From CBDUUP01 sp965370435 (GTDB taxonomy: Bacteria; Chloroflexota; Anaerolineae; Anaerolineales; UBA11579): a DNA stretch of 8,349 nt. Of the stretch, positions 1 through 5,689 are shown in pieces (the first letter of the stretch is position 1; every line of letters begins with the position of its first letter). Both the position numbers and the translations under genes were made by a program. The notes beneath the pieces are model-generated. The model saw nothing but the letters and a program-made list of their open reading frames with translations. It was not told the DNA's origin and did no database searches. The DNA is taken from assembly GCA_965370435.1 (NCBI GenBank), contig CBDUUP010000191.1:1-8349 (forward strand), in the 5' to 3' direction.

Positions 1-60
1 GCTGCGCGTTGACTTTTGTCATGTCGTCTTGGATTTGGTCATCCTGAACATTACCGGGCC

Positions 61-90
61 GTAGGGGCGCTCCGCGTGCGCCCCGGCGCG
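61..90. repeat. GTAGGGGCG-type palindromic repeat, copy A
   Basis: GTA is followed by GGGGCGC (64-70), a 7-base centre and the exact complement GCGCCCC (78-84), then GGCGCG. The outer frame (CGTAGGGGCGC ... GCGCCC, C or T, GGCGCG) is shared with the copy at 8278-8310, and the GTAGGGGCG ... CGCCCCGG frame with the copy at 6561-6590. It lies upstream of the first gene in non-coding DNA. No T-run follows, so it is not an obvious terminator. Confidence 0.7.
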
Positions 91-134
91 TGCCCTCACC
101 CCCCATCTCCAAACCTCCATAGAATCAAACCAGT

Positions 135-140
135 TATAAT
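135..140 (+). promoter_or_regulatory. candidate -10 box for the CoA enzyme gene
   Basis: A perfect TATAAT lies 45 bases before the ATG at 186. Transcription would start near 147 and give a leader of about 40 bases. No recognisable -35 hexamer sits 16-18 bases upstream and there is no TGn extension, so the call rests on the -10 match and its position. Confidence 0.4.
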
Positions 141-185
141 AAGTGTCAACCTCCCAACCCCAAATACCCCCAAAAAAGGCCCCCC

Positions 186-1367
186 ATGACCGGACCCCTC
201 GCCTCCCTCAAAATCCTCGATTTCTCCACCCTGCTCCCCGGCCCCTTCGCCTCCATGTTCCTCGCCGACCTGGGCGCGGAGGTCATCCGCATAGAATCCC
301 CCCACCGGCAGGATATGGTGCGTTTGCTGCCTCCCTTCGACGGCGACACCTCCGCCTGGCACGGCCTGCTCAACCGCTCCAAGCGTTCCCTCTCCCTGGA
401 CTTGAAAACCCCCGGCGGCATCGAAGTGGTCAAGCGGCTGGTGATGACCTACGACATCGTCCTGGAGCAATTCCGCCCTGGCGCGATGGACCGCCTGGGC
501 GTGGGCTATGAAGCCTTATCCGCCGCCAACCCCCGCCTCATCTACTGCGCCCTCACCGGCTACGGCCAAACCGGCCCCTACCGCGACCGGGCCGGACATG
601 ATATCAATTACCTGGCCCTCTCTGGGGTCGCCAGCCACACCGGACGGCGGGACGGCGGCCCGCTGCCTCTCGGTGTGCAGGTCGCCGACGTGGGAAGCGG
701 CTCTTACAACGCCCTGGTCGGAATCCTGGCTGCCGAAGTCCACCGCAAGGAGACCGGGGAGGGCCAGTTCGTCGATGTCAGCATGTTTGACGGAGCCTTG
801 TACTGGAACGCCCCCGCCGCCAGCAACTTCCTGGTCGGCGGTGAAGCCCCCGAACGCGAGCGGATGCCCCTCAACGGCGGCATGTATTACGACTATTACC
901 AGACCGCCGACGGGCGTTATCTATCCGTGGGCAGCCTGGAACCCAAATTCTGGACCGGCTTCTGCCAGGCTATTGAGCGCCCCGACCTGGTGGACCGCGG
1001 CTACGATACCGATCCTGACGCCCAAAGCCAACTCAAATCCGAGATCCAAAAGGCCATCGCCACCCGGCCTCTGGAGGCCTGGGTAGAAATCTTCGCCGCC
1101 CTGGACGTTTGCGTCGAGCCGGTCTTGAACGTGCCCGAAGTGGTCCAACATCCCCAAACCCAGGCCCGAGGCATGGTCGTCGAAGTCCCCATCCGGGAAA
1201 ACGAGACCCAACGCCAGATCGCCAACCCCATAAAATTCTCCCGCTGCCAGCCAACCTACCAACACACCGGCGCAGCGTTGGGAGAACACACTCAATCAGT
1301 ACTGCGCCAGGCCGGTTTCACCCCCGATGAAATAGACTCTCTGTCAGATGCGGGAGTCTTCGGCTAG
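186..1367 (+). CDS. CaiB/BaiF family CoA enzyme, alpha-methylacyl-CoA racemase-like
   Basis: A 393-residue class III CoA-transferase-fold protein, expected to be cytosolic. The N-terminus shows the family pattern (LDFSTLLPGPFAS, then LADLGAEVIRIE, residues 11-37), followed by NRSKRSLSLDLK (63-74) and RPGAMDRLG (97-105). GHDINYLALSG (137-147) closely resembles alpha-methylacyl-CoA racemase. His138 and Asp168 are 30 residues apart, the same spacing as the catalytic His126/Asp156 pair of the M. tuberculosis racemase MCR. Glu252 in the GSLEPKFW segment fits the third active-site acid. Racemases of this type invert the 2-methyl centre of branched acyl-CoA esters, whereas relatives move CoA between acids. 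Asp168 is shared by both activities, so racemase is inferred from the His and the GHDINY context. An AAAAAAGG stretch six bases before the ATG is a weak ribosome binding site and supports this start. It is convergent with the aminotransferase gene. No acyl-CoA gene is adjacent to name the substrate. Confidence 0.9.
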   Translation: MTGPLASLKILDFSTLLPGPFASMFLADLGAEVIRIESPHRQDMVRLLPPFDGDTSAWHGLLNRSKRSLSLDLKTPGGIEVVKRLVMTYDIVLEQFRPGAMDRLGVGYEALSAANPRLIYCALTGYGQTGPYRDRAGHDINYLALSGVASHTGRRDGGPLPLGVQVADVGSGSYNALVGILAAEVHRKETGEGQFVDVSMFDGALYWNAPAASNFLVGGEAPERERMPLNGGMYYDYYQTADGRYLSVGSLEPKFWTGFCQAIERPDLVDRGYDTDPDAQSQLKSEIQKAIATRPLEAWVEIFAALDVCVEPVLNVPEVVQHPQTQARGMVVEVPIRENETQRQIANPIKFSRCQPTYQHTGAALGEHTQSVLRQAGFTPDEIDSLSDAGVFG

Positions 1368-1403
1368 GGCCTATTCCTGAGTCTGCTGTGAAAGTGGTTT
1401 TTA

Positions 1404-1467
1404 TTAACCATTAAGACTCAAAGGCACGAAGATAAAAAAACTTCGTGCCTTCGTGGTTAAAGTTTTT
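1404..1467. terminator. nested palindrome between convergent genes, probable terminator
   Basis: The inner arms AAGGCACGAAG (1421-1431) and CTTCGTGCCTT (1441-1451) are perfect 11-base complements around a 9-base A-rich loop. The outer arms TTAACCA (1404-1410) and TGGTTAA (1454-1460) also pair, leaving an unequal 10/2-base internal loop. AGTTTTT (1461-1467) follows on the + strand, so termination of the CoA enzyme gene (stop at 1367) is plausible. In the other direction no T-run follows. The right arm (CTTCGTG-type octamer repeated, then GGTTAA) looks like a member of a dispersed repeat family. Confidence 0.6.
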
Positions 1468-1489
1468 CTACCCCTAAAGCCGCCTCTAT

Positions 1490-2617
1490 TCACCTCGAAG
1501 AAACCAACACCTTATACACCCGGTCCAGCCCCTCCTTCACGTACTCCGCCGACAACCCGTAGCTGATGCGCAAATACCGGTCCAGCCCAAAGTGGCTGCC
1601 GGGCGCTACGTAAGCGCCTTGTTCCTGGATCAAGCGGCGGACCAGCTCGTCGGAATTGATCTCCCGGTTGTAGCGCACGAAAGCGATGGCGGCAGCCTCC
1701 GGGGGGACGAAAGAAAACATATCCTCATGCTCTTTGCACCAGCTTTCAAAGGCGCTGTATCCCCTGCGGACGTATTCCCGCGTCCGGGCTATAGCTCGTT
1801 GGCGCACTTCGGGGGTTAGGGCGTAAGCGGCCAATAGATTGCCCATCATCGTGCTGGAGATCGTGACGTAATCCTGGCGCGCCCAGATATCATCGGCGGT
1901 TTCATGGGGCGCAACCACCCACCCGATCCGCAACCCCGGCAGAGCGTAGGCTTTCGACAAACTCCCTATCGCCAGGACCTTATCGTACTGCCCCCAAAAA
2001 GAGGGTGTGATCTCATCCGTGTGATGCTCCGCCCCGGCATAGACCTCATCCGCCAATATCCAGGCCCCCACTCTCGCCGCCCCCTCAACCACCGCCTCCA
2101 CCTCTTCGGTTGTGAGGATATGGCCGGTGGGATTGTTGGGGTTGCAGACCGCGATGAGCTTGGACTGGTCTGTGATGGCGCTGGAAAACTCATTCCGGTC
2201 AAGCCCCCAACCCAGTTCTTCCTTGAGCGAAAAGGTCTTGACCTCCATACCAAAATTCTTGGCGATGCCCCATATCTGCATATAGTTGGGCATCATAATG
2301 GCGATCTCATCTCCCGGCGACAGCAGCGTCAGGATGGCGGTGAAGTTCGCCTGCGCCGCCCCGGTCGTGACCACCACATTGTCCCTCGTAGCCCCCGGAT
2401 ACATCGCCGCGATCCGCTCCCGCAATTCGATGGAGCCATTGGTCTGGGGGTAATTCAATCCCGTGGTGAGCAGGGTCTCCATCATCTCCTCGTCTCCTCC
2501 CACTAGCTCGCGCACCGTCAGCGGCTTCACCCCGCTCTCCGAGAGATTGTATTCAACCTGGTGCTCCCATATTGACATTACGCGTTCCAGCAAAAACGGG
2601 TGAAATTCCGAATTCAT
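1490..2617 (-). CDS. fold-type I PLP-dependent aminotransferase (class I/II)
   Basis: A cytosolic PLP enzyme of 375 residues, typical for the AspC/AAT-I family (COG0436 type). Visible landmarks are TTGAAQANF (84-92, cofactor phosphate region), NPNNPTG (159-165), ADEVY (189-193, Asp190 pairs with the pyridine nitrogen), SLSKAYALPGLR (219-230, Lys222 forms the Schiff base) and YLRISYG (348-354, Arg350 binds the substrate carboxylate). All key residues are present, so it should be active. The N-terminal stretch YNLSESGVKPLTVREL (23-38) recalls the capreomycidine-synthase/VioD-like subgroup, a weak hint only; the amino donor cannot be told. AAGGAG at 2626-2631 sits eight bases before the ATG at 2617, which I prefer over the TTG one codon upstream (2620). 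It lies 104 bases downstream of the dehydratase on the same strand and may be co-transcribed with it. Confidence 0.92.
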   Translation of the reverse strand: MNSEFHPFLLERVMSIWEHQVEYNLSESGVKPLTVRELVGGDEEMMETLLTTGLNYPQTNGSIELRERIAAMYPGATRDNVVVTTGAAQANFTAILTLLSPGDEIAIMMPNYMQIWGIAKNFGMEVKTFSLKEELGWGLDRNEFSSAITDQSKLIAVCNPNNPTGHILTTEEVEAVVEGAARVGAWILADEVYAGAEHHTDEITPSFWGQYDKVLAIGSLSKAYALPGLRIGWVVAPHETADDIWARQDYVTISSTMMGNLLAAYALTPEVRQRAIARTREYVRRGYSAFESWCKEHEDMFSFVPPEAAAIAFVRYNREINSDELVRRLIQEQGAYVAPGSHFGLDRYLRISYGLSAEYVKEGLDRVYKVLVSSR

Positions 2618-2648
2618 CAAATTCGCTCCTTTTGCATTTTTTGTTTTT

Positions 2649-2670
2649 CTCTGTGTCTCTGCGGTGAAAT
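2649..2670. repeat. short dispersed-type octamer repeat upstream of the aminotransferase
   Basis: On the + strand CTCTGTGT is followed by CTCTGCGG and TGAA. It aligns with CTTCGTGC, CTTCGTGG, TTAA at 1441-1460: 13 of 20 positions are identical, and all but one of the differences are transitions. Both have an eight-base internal period and the same orientation. They lie on the two sides of the aminotransferase gene. Confidence 0.5.
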
Positions 2671-2674
2671 CTTT

Positions 2675-2694
2675 TTTAAATTCATTTAAATTTC
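2675..2694. other. AT-rich phased repeat in the dehydratase-aminotransferase gap
   Basis: TTTAAATTCA and TTTAAATTTC are back to back, a 10-base period in phase with the helix. This is the most AT-rich part of the 104-base gap. It could be a curved or promoter-proximal segment for the downstream aminotransferase, but no clean -10/-35 pair was found. Confidence 0.3.
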
Positions 2695-2721
2695 GATACC
2701 ATCAAGCAACCTGCTCGCCAA

Positions 2722-3702
2722 TCACCGGCCATCCTCCATAATCTTCCGCAATACCTCCACACTCACATTCCCGCCGCTGGCGACAATGGCGATATTCCCC
2801 CCCAGAGTCTCCACCTTATCATACAGCAGCGTCGCAATCCCCACCGCGCCGCCCCCCTCGATAACCTGATGGTGTTTCTCCAGCATGAAGCCCATCCCCC
2901 CGGCGATCTCCTCCTCGGAGACCAACACCGTCTCGTCCACGTATGCCTGAACCATGCGGAAGGTATAGGCATTGTCTGCGTTCAGCCCACCCGCCAATGC
3001 GTCCGCTAGTGTTGGCTCTTCCACCACCTCCACGATCTTTCCCGCCTTCAAGCTGTCCACCATCGCCGGGCCTCGTTCCATGGAGACCCCGATCACCCGT
3101 ATCGCCGGGTTGATAGATTTTAGCGTGAAAGCGATCCCCGACATCAAGCCTCCCCCCGAAAGCGGGACAATGACGGTGTCAATCTGGGGGAAGTCCTCCA
3201 TCAACTCCAACCCAATGGTCCCTTGCCCCGCGATCACCTCTGGGTCATCAAAGGGATGCACCATCGTCAACCCCCGCTCATCCCGCAAGCGGTCGGCAAA
3301 CAGCATAGCCTCATCCGCGTCCTTGCCCCTCACGATCAACTCCGCGCCCAACTCCCGGATCGCCTCCCGCTTATTTTCCGGCACCGCTTCCGGGATGCAC
3401 ACCACCGCGCTAACGCCCAGTTCCCCGGCGACGTAGGCGACCGCCCGCCCATGATTCCCACTGGATACCGTGATCACTCCCCGGGCGCGTTCCTCCTCCG
3501 TAAGACTGAACAGCTTATTCGCCGCCCCCCGAAGTTTAAAAGAGCCGGTGACTTGTAGATTTTCCAACTTAATTAAAACCCGCCCTCCACCCTTCGCCGA
3601 CAATCGGGGCGCCTCCACCAACGGCGTCCTCCTCACCACCCCCTCAATCCTGCCGCGAGCCAGGTAAACGTCTCTCAAATTTATATTGCGATCAGACATC
3701 AT
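2722..3702 (-). CDS. threonine/serine dehydratase-family PLP lyase (EutB-like)
   Basis: A fold-type II PLP enzyme of 326 residues, expected to deaminate beta-hydroxy amino acids to 2-oxo acids. GSFKLRGA (53-60) carries the Schiff-base Lys56; SSGNHG (80-85) holds the cofactor-contacting Asn; SGGGLMSG (182-189) is the glycine-rich phosphate loop; VASGGN lies near the C-terminus (307-312). There is no C-terminal ACT-type regulatory domain, so it resembles catabolic or serine-racemase-like enzymes rather than IlvA. The stretch TLADALAGGL, DN.YTF, VLVSEEEI (231-267) differs from the usual TLADGIAV of threonine deaminases and recalls hydroxyectoine-utilization dehydratase EutB; no other ectoine gene is present, so this is only a subfamily hint. 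I start at the ATG-ATG pair (3702/3699); a TTG 15 codons upstream (3747) is open but lacks conserved residues. The aminotransferase follows on the same strand. Confidence 0.88.
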   Translation of the reverse strand: MMSDRNINLRDVYLARGRIEGVVRRTPLVEAPRLSAKGGGRVLIKLENLQVTGSFKLRGAANKLFSLTEEERARGVITVSSGNHGRAVAYVAGELGVSAVVCIPEAVPENKREAIRELGAELIVRGKDADEAMLFADRLRDERGLTMVHPFDDPEVIAGQGTIGLELMEDFPQIDTVIVPLSGGGLMSGIAFTLKSINPAIRVIGVSMERGPAMVDSLKAGKIVEVVEEPTLADALAGGLNADNAYTFRMVQAYVDETVLVSEEEIAGGMGFMLEKHHQVIEGGGAVGIATLLYDKVETLGGNIAIVASGGNVSVEVLRKIMEDGR

Positions 3703-3764
3703 AATGCACCATTTCCAGCGCGCGCCAAAAAACCTTGCCGTACCCAAACATCAACTTCTCATTG

Positions 3765-3773
3765 AGTCTATCA
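3765..3773 (-). promoter_or_regulatory. weak candidate extended -10 for the dehydratase
   Basis: On the - strand the bases read TGATAGACT (TGn plus TAGACT, 4 of 6 to consensus). It would start transcription about 55 bases before the ATG at 3702. TTGGCA (3785-3790) is the nearest -35-like hexamer but is only 14 bases away. The divergent 163-base gap must hold promoters for both directions; this is the best - strand candidate I see. Confidence 0.22.
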
Positions 3774-3849
3774 CAAATCAACCCTGCCAATAAATCCTCC
3801 ACCCTCCTAAATCCGTTAATCAAATCCTCCCCAGAGCCTCCCCAAGAGA

Positions 3850-3858
3850 TGATAAAAT
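3850..3858 (+). promoter_or_regulatory. extended -10 giving a leaderless DUF2085 transcript
   Basis: TGATAAAAT (TGn plus TAAAAT) ends seven bases before the ATG at 3866. The usual start point, 6-8 bases after a -10 box, falls on or next to the ATG. There is no ribosome binding site between the box and the ATG, only a C-run. No good -35 hexamer is present, as expected for an extended -10 promoter. Confidence 0.45.
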
Positions 3859-3865
3859 TGCCCCC

Positions 3866-4702
3866 ATGGAAACAACCCAGCCGCCCCCAGATTTGATCAT
3901 AGACCGCAAGCCGGTGAAGGGCCTCCTGTTCCTGGTGTTGGGGTTGCTTTTGCTTGGCTGGCTGCTCCAAACCCCGCCTGGAATTTTAGGCAAAGCCGAC
4001 GCCGTCGGCTACGCGGTCTGCCACCAGATTGACGTCCGCTCTTTTCACCTCGGCGACCGGGCCTTCTCTTTCTGCGCCCGCTGTTCGGGGATGTTCCTGG
4101 GCGCGCTGCTGGGCCTGGTTTACCAATTCGCGTTGGGCCGCCGCCGGAGCGGCGCCGCGCCCTGGCCGGTCCTGCTCGTTCTGGGCGCTTTTGTCCTCGC
4201 CTTCGCCGTGGACGGAACCAACTCCTACCTGCGCTTTTTCATCGCTGAGCCGCTTCTATACGAACCTCGCAACTGGCTGCGCCTGCTGACCGGTACCGGC
4301 ATGGGCCTGACCATTGCCGCCGGACTATACCCCGCCTTCCAGAGTACCGTCTGGCAGCGGACCGATCCCCGCCCAGCCTTGGGCAGCCTGCGCCGTTTGG
4401 CCGGACTGGTGATCCTGGGCCTCGGGTTGGTGGCGGTGATCCTCACCGAAAATCCGCTGATCCTCTACCCCCTCTCCCTGTTGAGCGCAGCCTCCGTGCT
4501 GCTCATCCTGACTCTGGTATACAGCATGGTGCTGCTGATGCTCCTGCGGGCCGAGAACCGTTTCGAGCGGCCCCGCCAGGTGTTGATGCCCCTGGTGGGC
4601 GGCTTTTTGGTCGCCCTGCTCCAAATCGCCGCCCTGGACCTGGCGCGCTATCTCCTCACCAACACCTGGGGAGAATTCCCCATCCCCGGACTGAATGGCT
4701 GA
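3866..4702 (+). CDS. DUF2085 family polytopic membrane protein
   Basis: A 278-residue integral membrane protein of unknown function. The DUF2085 signature is clear: VCHQ (51-54), RSF (58-60), then FCARCSG (69-75), giving a conserved Cys52-His53-Gln54 and Cys70-x-x-Cys73 set that could bind a metal or form a redox pair (inference). Hydrophobic segments lie at about 18-35, 73-90, 100-115, 139-156, 179-194, 200-228 and 239-263, so six to eight membrane passes. A short loop after the third has DGTNSY (116-121). The N-terminus before the first segment is short, with no cleavable signal. Start choice: ATG at 3866 follows an extended -10 box directly and no Shine-Dalgarno is present. It is divergent from the dehydratase, and is the first of three + strand membrane-protein genes. 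I know no established biochemical role for the family. Confidence 0.85.
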   Translation: METTQPPPDLIIDRKPVKGLLFLVLGLLLLGWLLQTPPGILGKADAVGYAVCHQIDVRSFHLGDRAFSFCARCSGMFLGALLGLVYQFALGRRRSGAAPWPVLLVLGAFVLAFAVDGTNSYLRFFIAEPLLYEPRNWLRLLTGTGMGLTIAAGLYPAFQSTVWQRTDPRPALGSLRRLAGLVILGLGLVAVILTENPLILYPLSLLSAASVLLILTLVYSMVLLMLLRAENRFERPRQVLMPLVGGFLVALLQIAALDLARYLLTNTWGEFPIPGLNG

Positions 4703-4713
4703 GCCAACCATTT

Positions 4714-4739
4714 GGAGTCAGCTCCCTCCAGCCGACTCC
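4714..4739. other. hairpin just after the DUF2085 stop codon
   Basis: GGAGTC, one mismatch, GCT, a six-base loop, AGC, one mismatch, GACTCC: nine pairs in total, starting 12 bases after the stop at 4702. No T-run follows on either strand, so it is not a standard intrinsic terminator. It could protect the mRNA 3' end or slow the polymerase. Confidence 0.4.
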
Positions 4740-4750
4740 GCAAGATCATT

Positions 4751-4756
4751 TATAAT
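4751..4756 (+). promoter_or_regulatory. candidate -10 in the DUF2085-DUF4126 gap
   Basis: A perfect TATAAT lies 176 bases before the DUF4126 start, directly followed by the repeats at 4761-4791. No matching -35 hexamer is visible. If used, the DUF4126 mRNA would have a leader of about 170 bases. Confidence 0.3.
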
Positions 4757-4760
4757 GAAA

Positions 4761-4791
4761 ATTCAGGTATCATAGGAATGATTCAAGTATC
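4761..4791. repeat. 11-base direct repeat with 20-base period
   Basis: ATTCAGGTATC (4761-4771) and ATTCAAGTATC (4781-4791) match at 10 of 11 positions. Start-to-start spacing is 20 bases, close to two helical turns, and they lie 5-35 bases after the TATAAT at 4751. The arrangement would suit a repressor binding on one helix face, but it could be chance in an AT-rich gap. Confidence 0.35.
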
Positions 4792-4808
4792 GCAAATCGC
4801 TTCTCTAA

Positions 4809-4840
4809 TCACGATCATCTATTCACGATTATCTAGTCAC
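4809..4840. repeat. 14-base tandem repeat
   Basis: TCACGATCATCTAT (4809-4822) is followed immediately by TCACGATTATCTAG (4823-4836), 12 of 14 identical, and then TCAC begins a third unit. It is in non-coding DNA before DUF4126. The 230-base gap 4703-4932 otherwise holds only a chance 61-codon open frame. Confidence 0.5.
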
Positions 4841-4888
4841 TACTCTCCACTCACCGCTATCCCTCTCATAATTTCTGAGGTTCACATT

Positions 4889-4929
4889 AATAGGTAAAAG
4901 AACAAAATAGTCCCAAGGAAATAGGTAAA
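4889..4929. repeat. 10-base direct repeat at the DUF4126 ribosome binding region
   Basis: AATAGGTAAA occurs at 4889-4898 and exactly again at 4920-4929, just before the ATG at 4933. The second copy holds an AGG that may serve as a weak Shine-Dalgarno. The duplication could be a small regulatory site or a local duplication. Confidence 0.35.
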
Positions 4930-4932
4930 CTT

Positions 4933-5496
4933 ATGGACATCTTCTCCGCTTTCGGTCTTTCGGCCAGCGCTGGGCTTAACGCCTACATCCCCTTGCTGGT
5001 GGTGGCCTTGTTGGCCCGGTTTACGACCTGGATCAGCCTCGACCAACCCTGGGACACCCTCACCAACGGCTGGATCATCGCCCTCCTGCTGGTCCTCGCC
5101 TTTATCGAGTTCTTCGCCGACAAGATCCCCGCCGTCAACCACATCAACGACCTCATCCAAACCTTCATCCGTCCGACCGCCGGAGCCATCCTGTTCGCCG
5201 CCAGCGCCCAGGCCATCACCGACATTCACCCGGCCCTCTCCCTGGCTGCGGGACTGCTGGTGGCGGGCGGCGTCCACGTGGTCAAGTCGGCGGTTGTGCG
5301 TCCCGCCGTCACCGCCACAACCGCAGGGACCGGCCATGTCGCCGTCAGCCTGGTCGAAGATGTGATTACCGTGGTCTTGTCCATATTGGCGATACTGATC
5401 CCCGTAGTGATCGCCGTAGTCTTGATCCTCTTCACCGCCTTTGTGGTCTGGTGGTTCTGGCGGCGGGCCAACCGCGAAAAACGAGCCAACGCTTGA
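4933..5496 (+). CDS. DUF4126 family membrane protein
   Basis: A 187-residue protein of unknown function matching the DUF4126 pattern: SAGLNAYIPLL (12-22), then FADKIPAVNHINDLIQTFIR (61-80) followed by PTAGA (81-85), both conserved in the family. Hydrophobic helices lie at about 14-30, 46-60, 84-98, 102-120 and a long 143-175. The C-terminus ends in a basic tail (WRRANREKR), which suggests the tail is cytoplasmic. It has no enzymatic motif I can name. The ribosome binding site is weak: AAGGAA 12 bases and TAGGT about 7 bases before the ATG. It sits 230 bases after the DUF2085 gene and 193 bases before the small membrane-protein gene, all on the + strand. The wide gaps argue for separate transcripts rather than a tight operon. 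Confidence 0.85.
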   Translation: MDIFSAFGLSASAGLNAYIPLLVVALLARFTTWISLDQPWDTLTNGWIIALLLVLAFIEFFADKIPAVNHINDLIQTFIRPTAGAILFAASAQAITDIHPALSLAAGLLVAGGVHVVKSAVVRPAVTATTAGTGHVAVSLVEDVITVVLSILAILIPVVIAVVLILFTAFVVWWFWRRANREKRANA

Positions 5497-5536
5497 CTCG
5501 GCCTCAGCATGAGTAAATCCCTGAACCAAATCTGTT

Positions 5537-5551
5537 TTTGCGAAACGCAAA
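5537..5551. promoter_or_regulatory. perfect palindrome TTTGCG-AAA-CGCAAA
   Basis: Two six-base arms in exact inverted repeat around AAA lie 15 bases upstream of the TACAAT box at 5566, where an operator for the small membrane-protein gene would be expected. No T-run follows, so it is not a terminator. The regulator is unknown. Confidence 0.35.
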
Positions 5552-5565
5552 TCGAGATTATTAGG

Positions 5566-5571
5566 TACAAT
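5566..5571 (+). promoter_or_regulatory. candidate -10 box for the small membrane-protein gene
   Basis: TACAAT (5 of 6 to consensus) would start transcription near 5578 and give a leader of about 110 bases before the ATG at 5690. A TTGCGA hexamer lies 22 bases upstream, too far for a standard -35. Confidence 0.3.
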
Positions 5572-5581
5572 ACGTGAACCT

Positions 5582-5604
5582 GGCCTATACTCATGCGTCA
5601 GGCC
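5582..5604 (+). other. small inverted repeat at the start of the putative leader
   Basis: GGCCT (5582-5586) and AGGCC (5600-5604) pair around a 13-base loop and are followed by GTTTTG. It could be a 5' leader hairpin of the small gene or a weak terminator for DUF4126. The stem is only five pairs, so the call is tentative. Confidence 0.25.
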
Positions 5605-5689
5605 GTTTTGTAGACCCTCACCGACGTGTGAGATTCAACCTTCTCAACGAAGGCAAGAAATCATCCGCCAAATTTTCAAGGAGAATATA

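Noticed and set aside
1..60. Possible C-terminal fragment of a gene at the left edge
   Set aside because: A frame from base 2 stays open to the stop at 62, but about 20 codons without a motif are too little to support a gene. TTTTGTCAT/TTTGGTCAT at 14 and 34 look more like degenerate repeat DNA.
508..1086. A 192-codon + strand frame inside the CoA enzyme gene
   Set aside because: It is the +1-frame shadow of a well-conserved protein; its Pro/Ser/Thr-rich composition is typical of GC-rich shadows.
1904..2506. A 200-codon + strand open frame inside the aminotransferase gene
   Set aside because: It lies fully antisense to a gene with all catalytic motifs, has low-complexity Arg/Pro/His content and no recognisable domain.
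3700..3747. Longer TTG start (3747) for the dehydratase
   Set aside because: The 15 extra residues are not family-like and no good Shine-Dalgarno precedes the TTG; homologues normally begin close to the LRDVYLAR segment.
3692..3970. A 92-codon - strand frame with AGGAGG at 3803-3808 inside it
   Set aside because: It overlaps both the start of the dehydratase and the start of the DUF2085 gene. AGGAGG followed 12 bases later by TTG gives a short frame without known features; the motif is probably chance in a purine-rich strand.
4712..4897. A 61-codon + strand frame between DUF2085 and DUF4126
   Set aside because: It begins with TTG, has no ribosome binding site, runs through the direct and tandem repeats and shows no domain or membrane pattern. 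Judged to be chance.
4882..5550. A 222-codon - strand frame opposite DUF4126
   Set aside because: It is Gly/Asp/Gln-rich antisense of a gene with a clear family signature and membrane helices; typical shadow.
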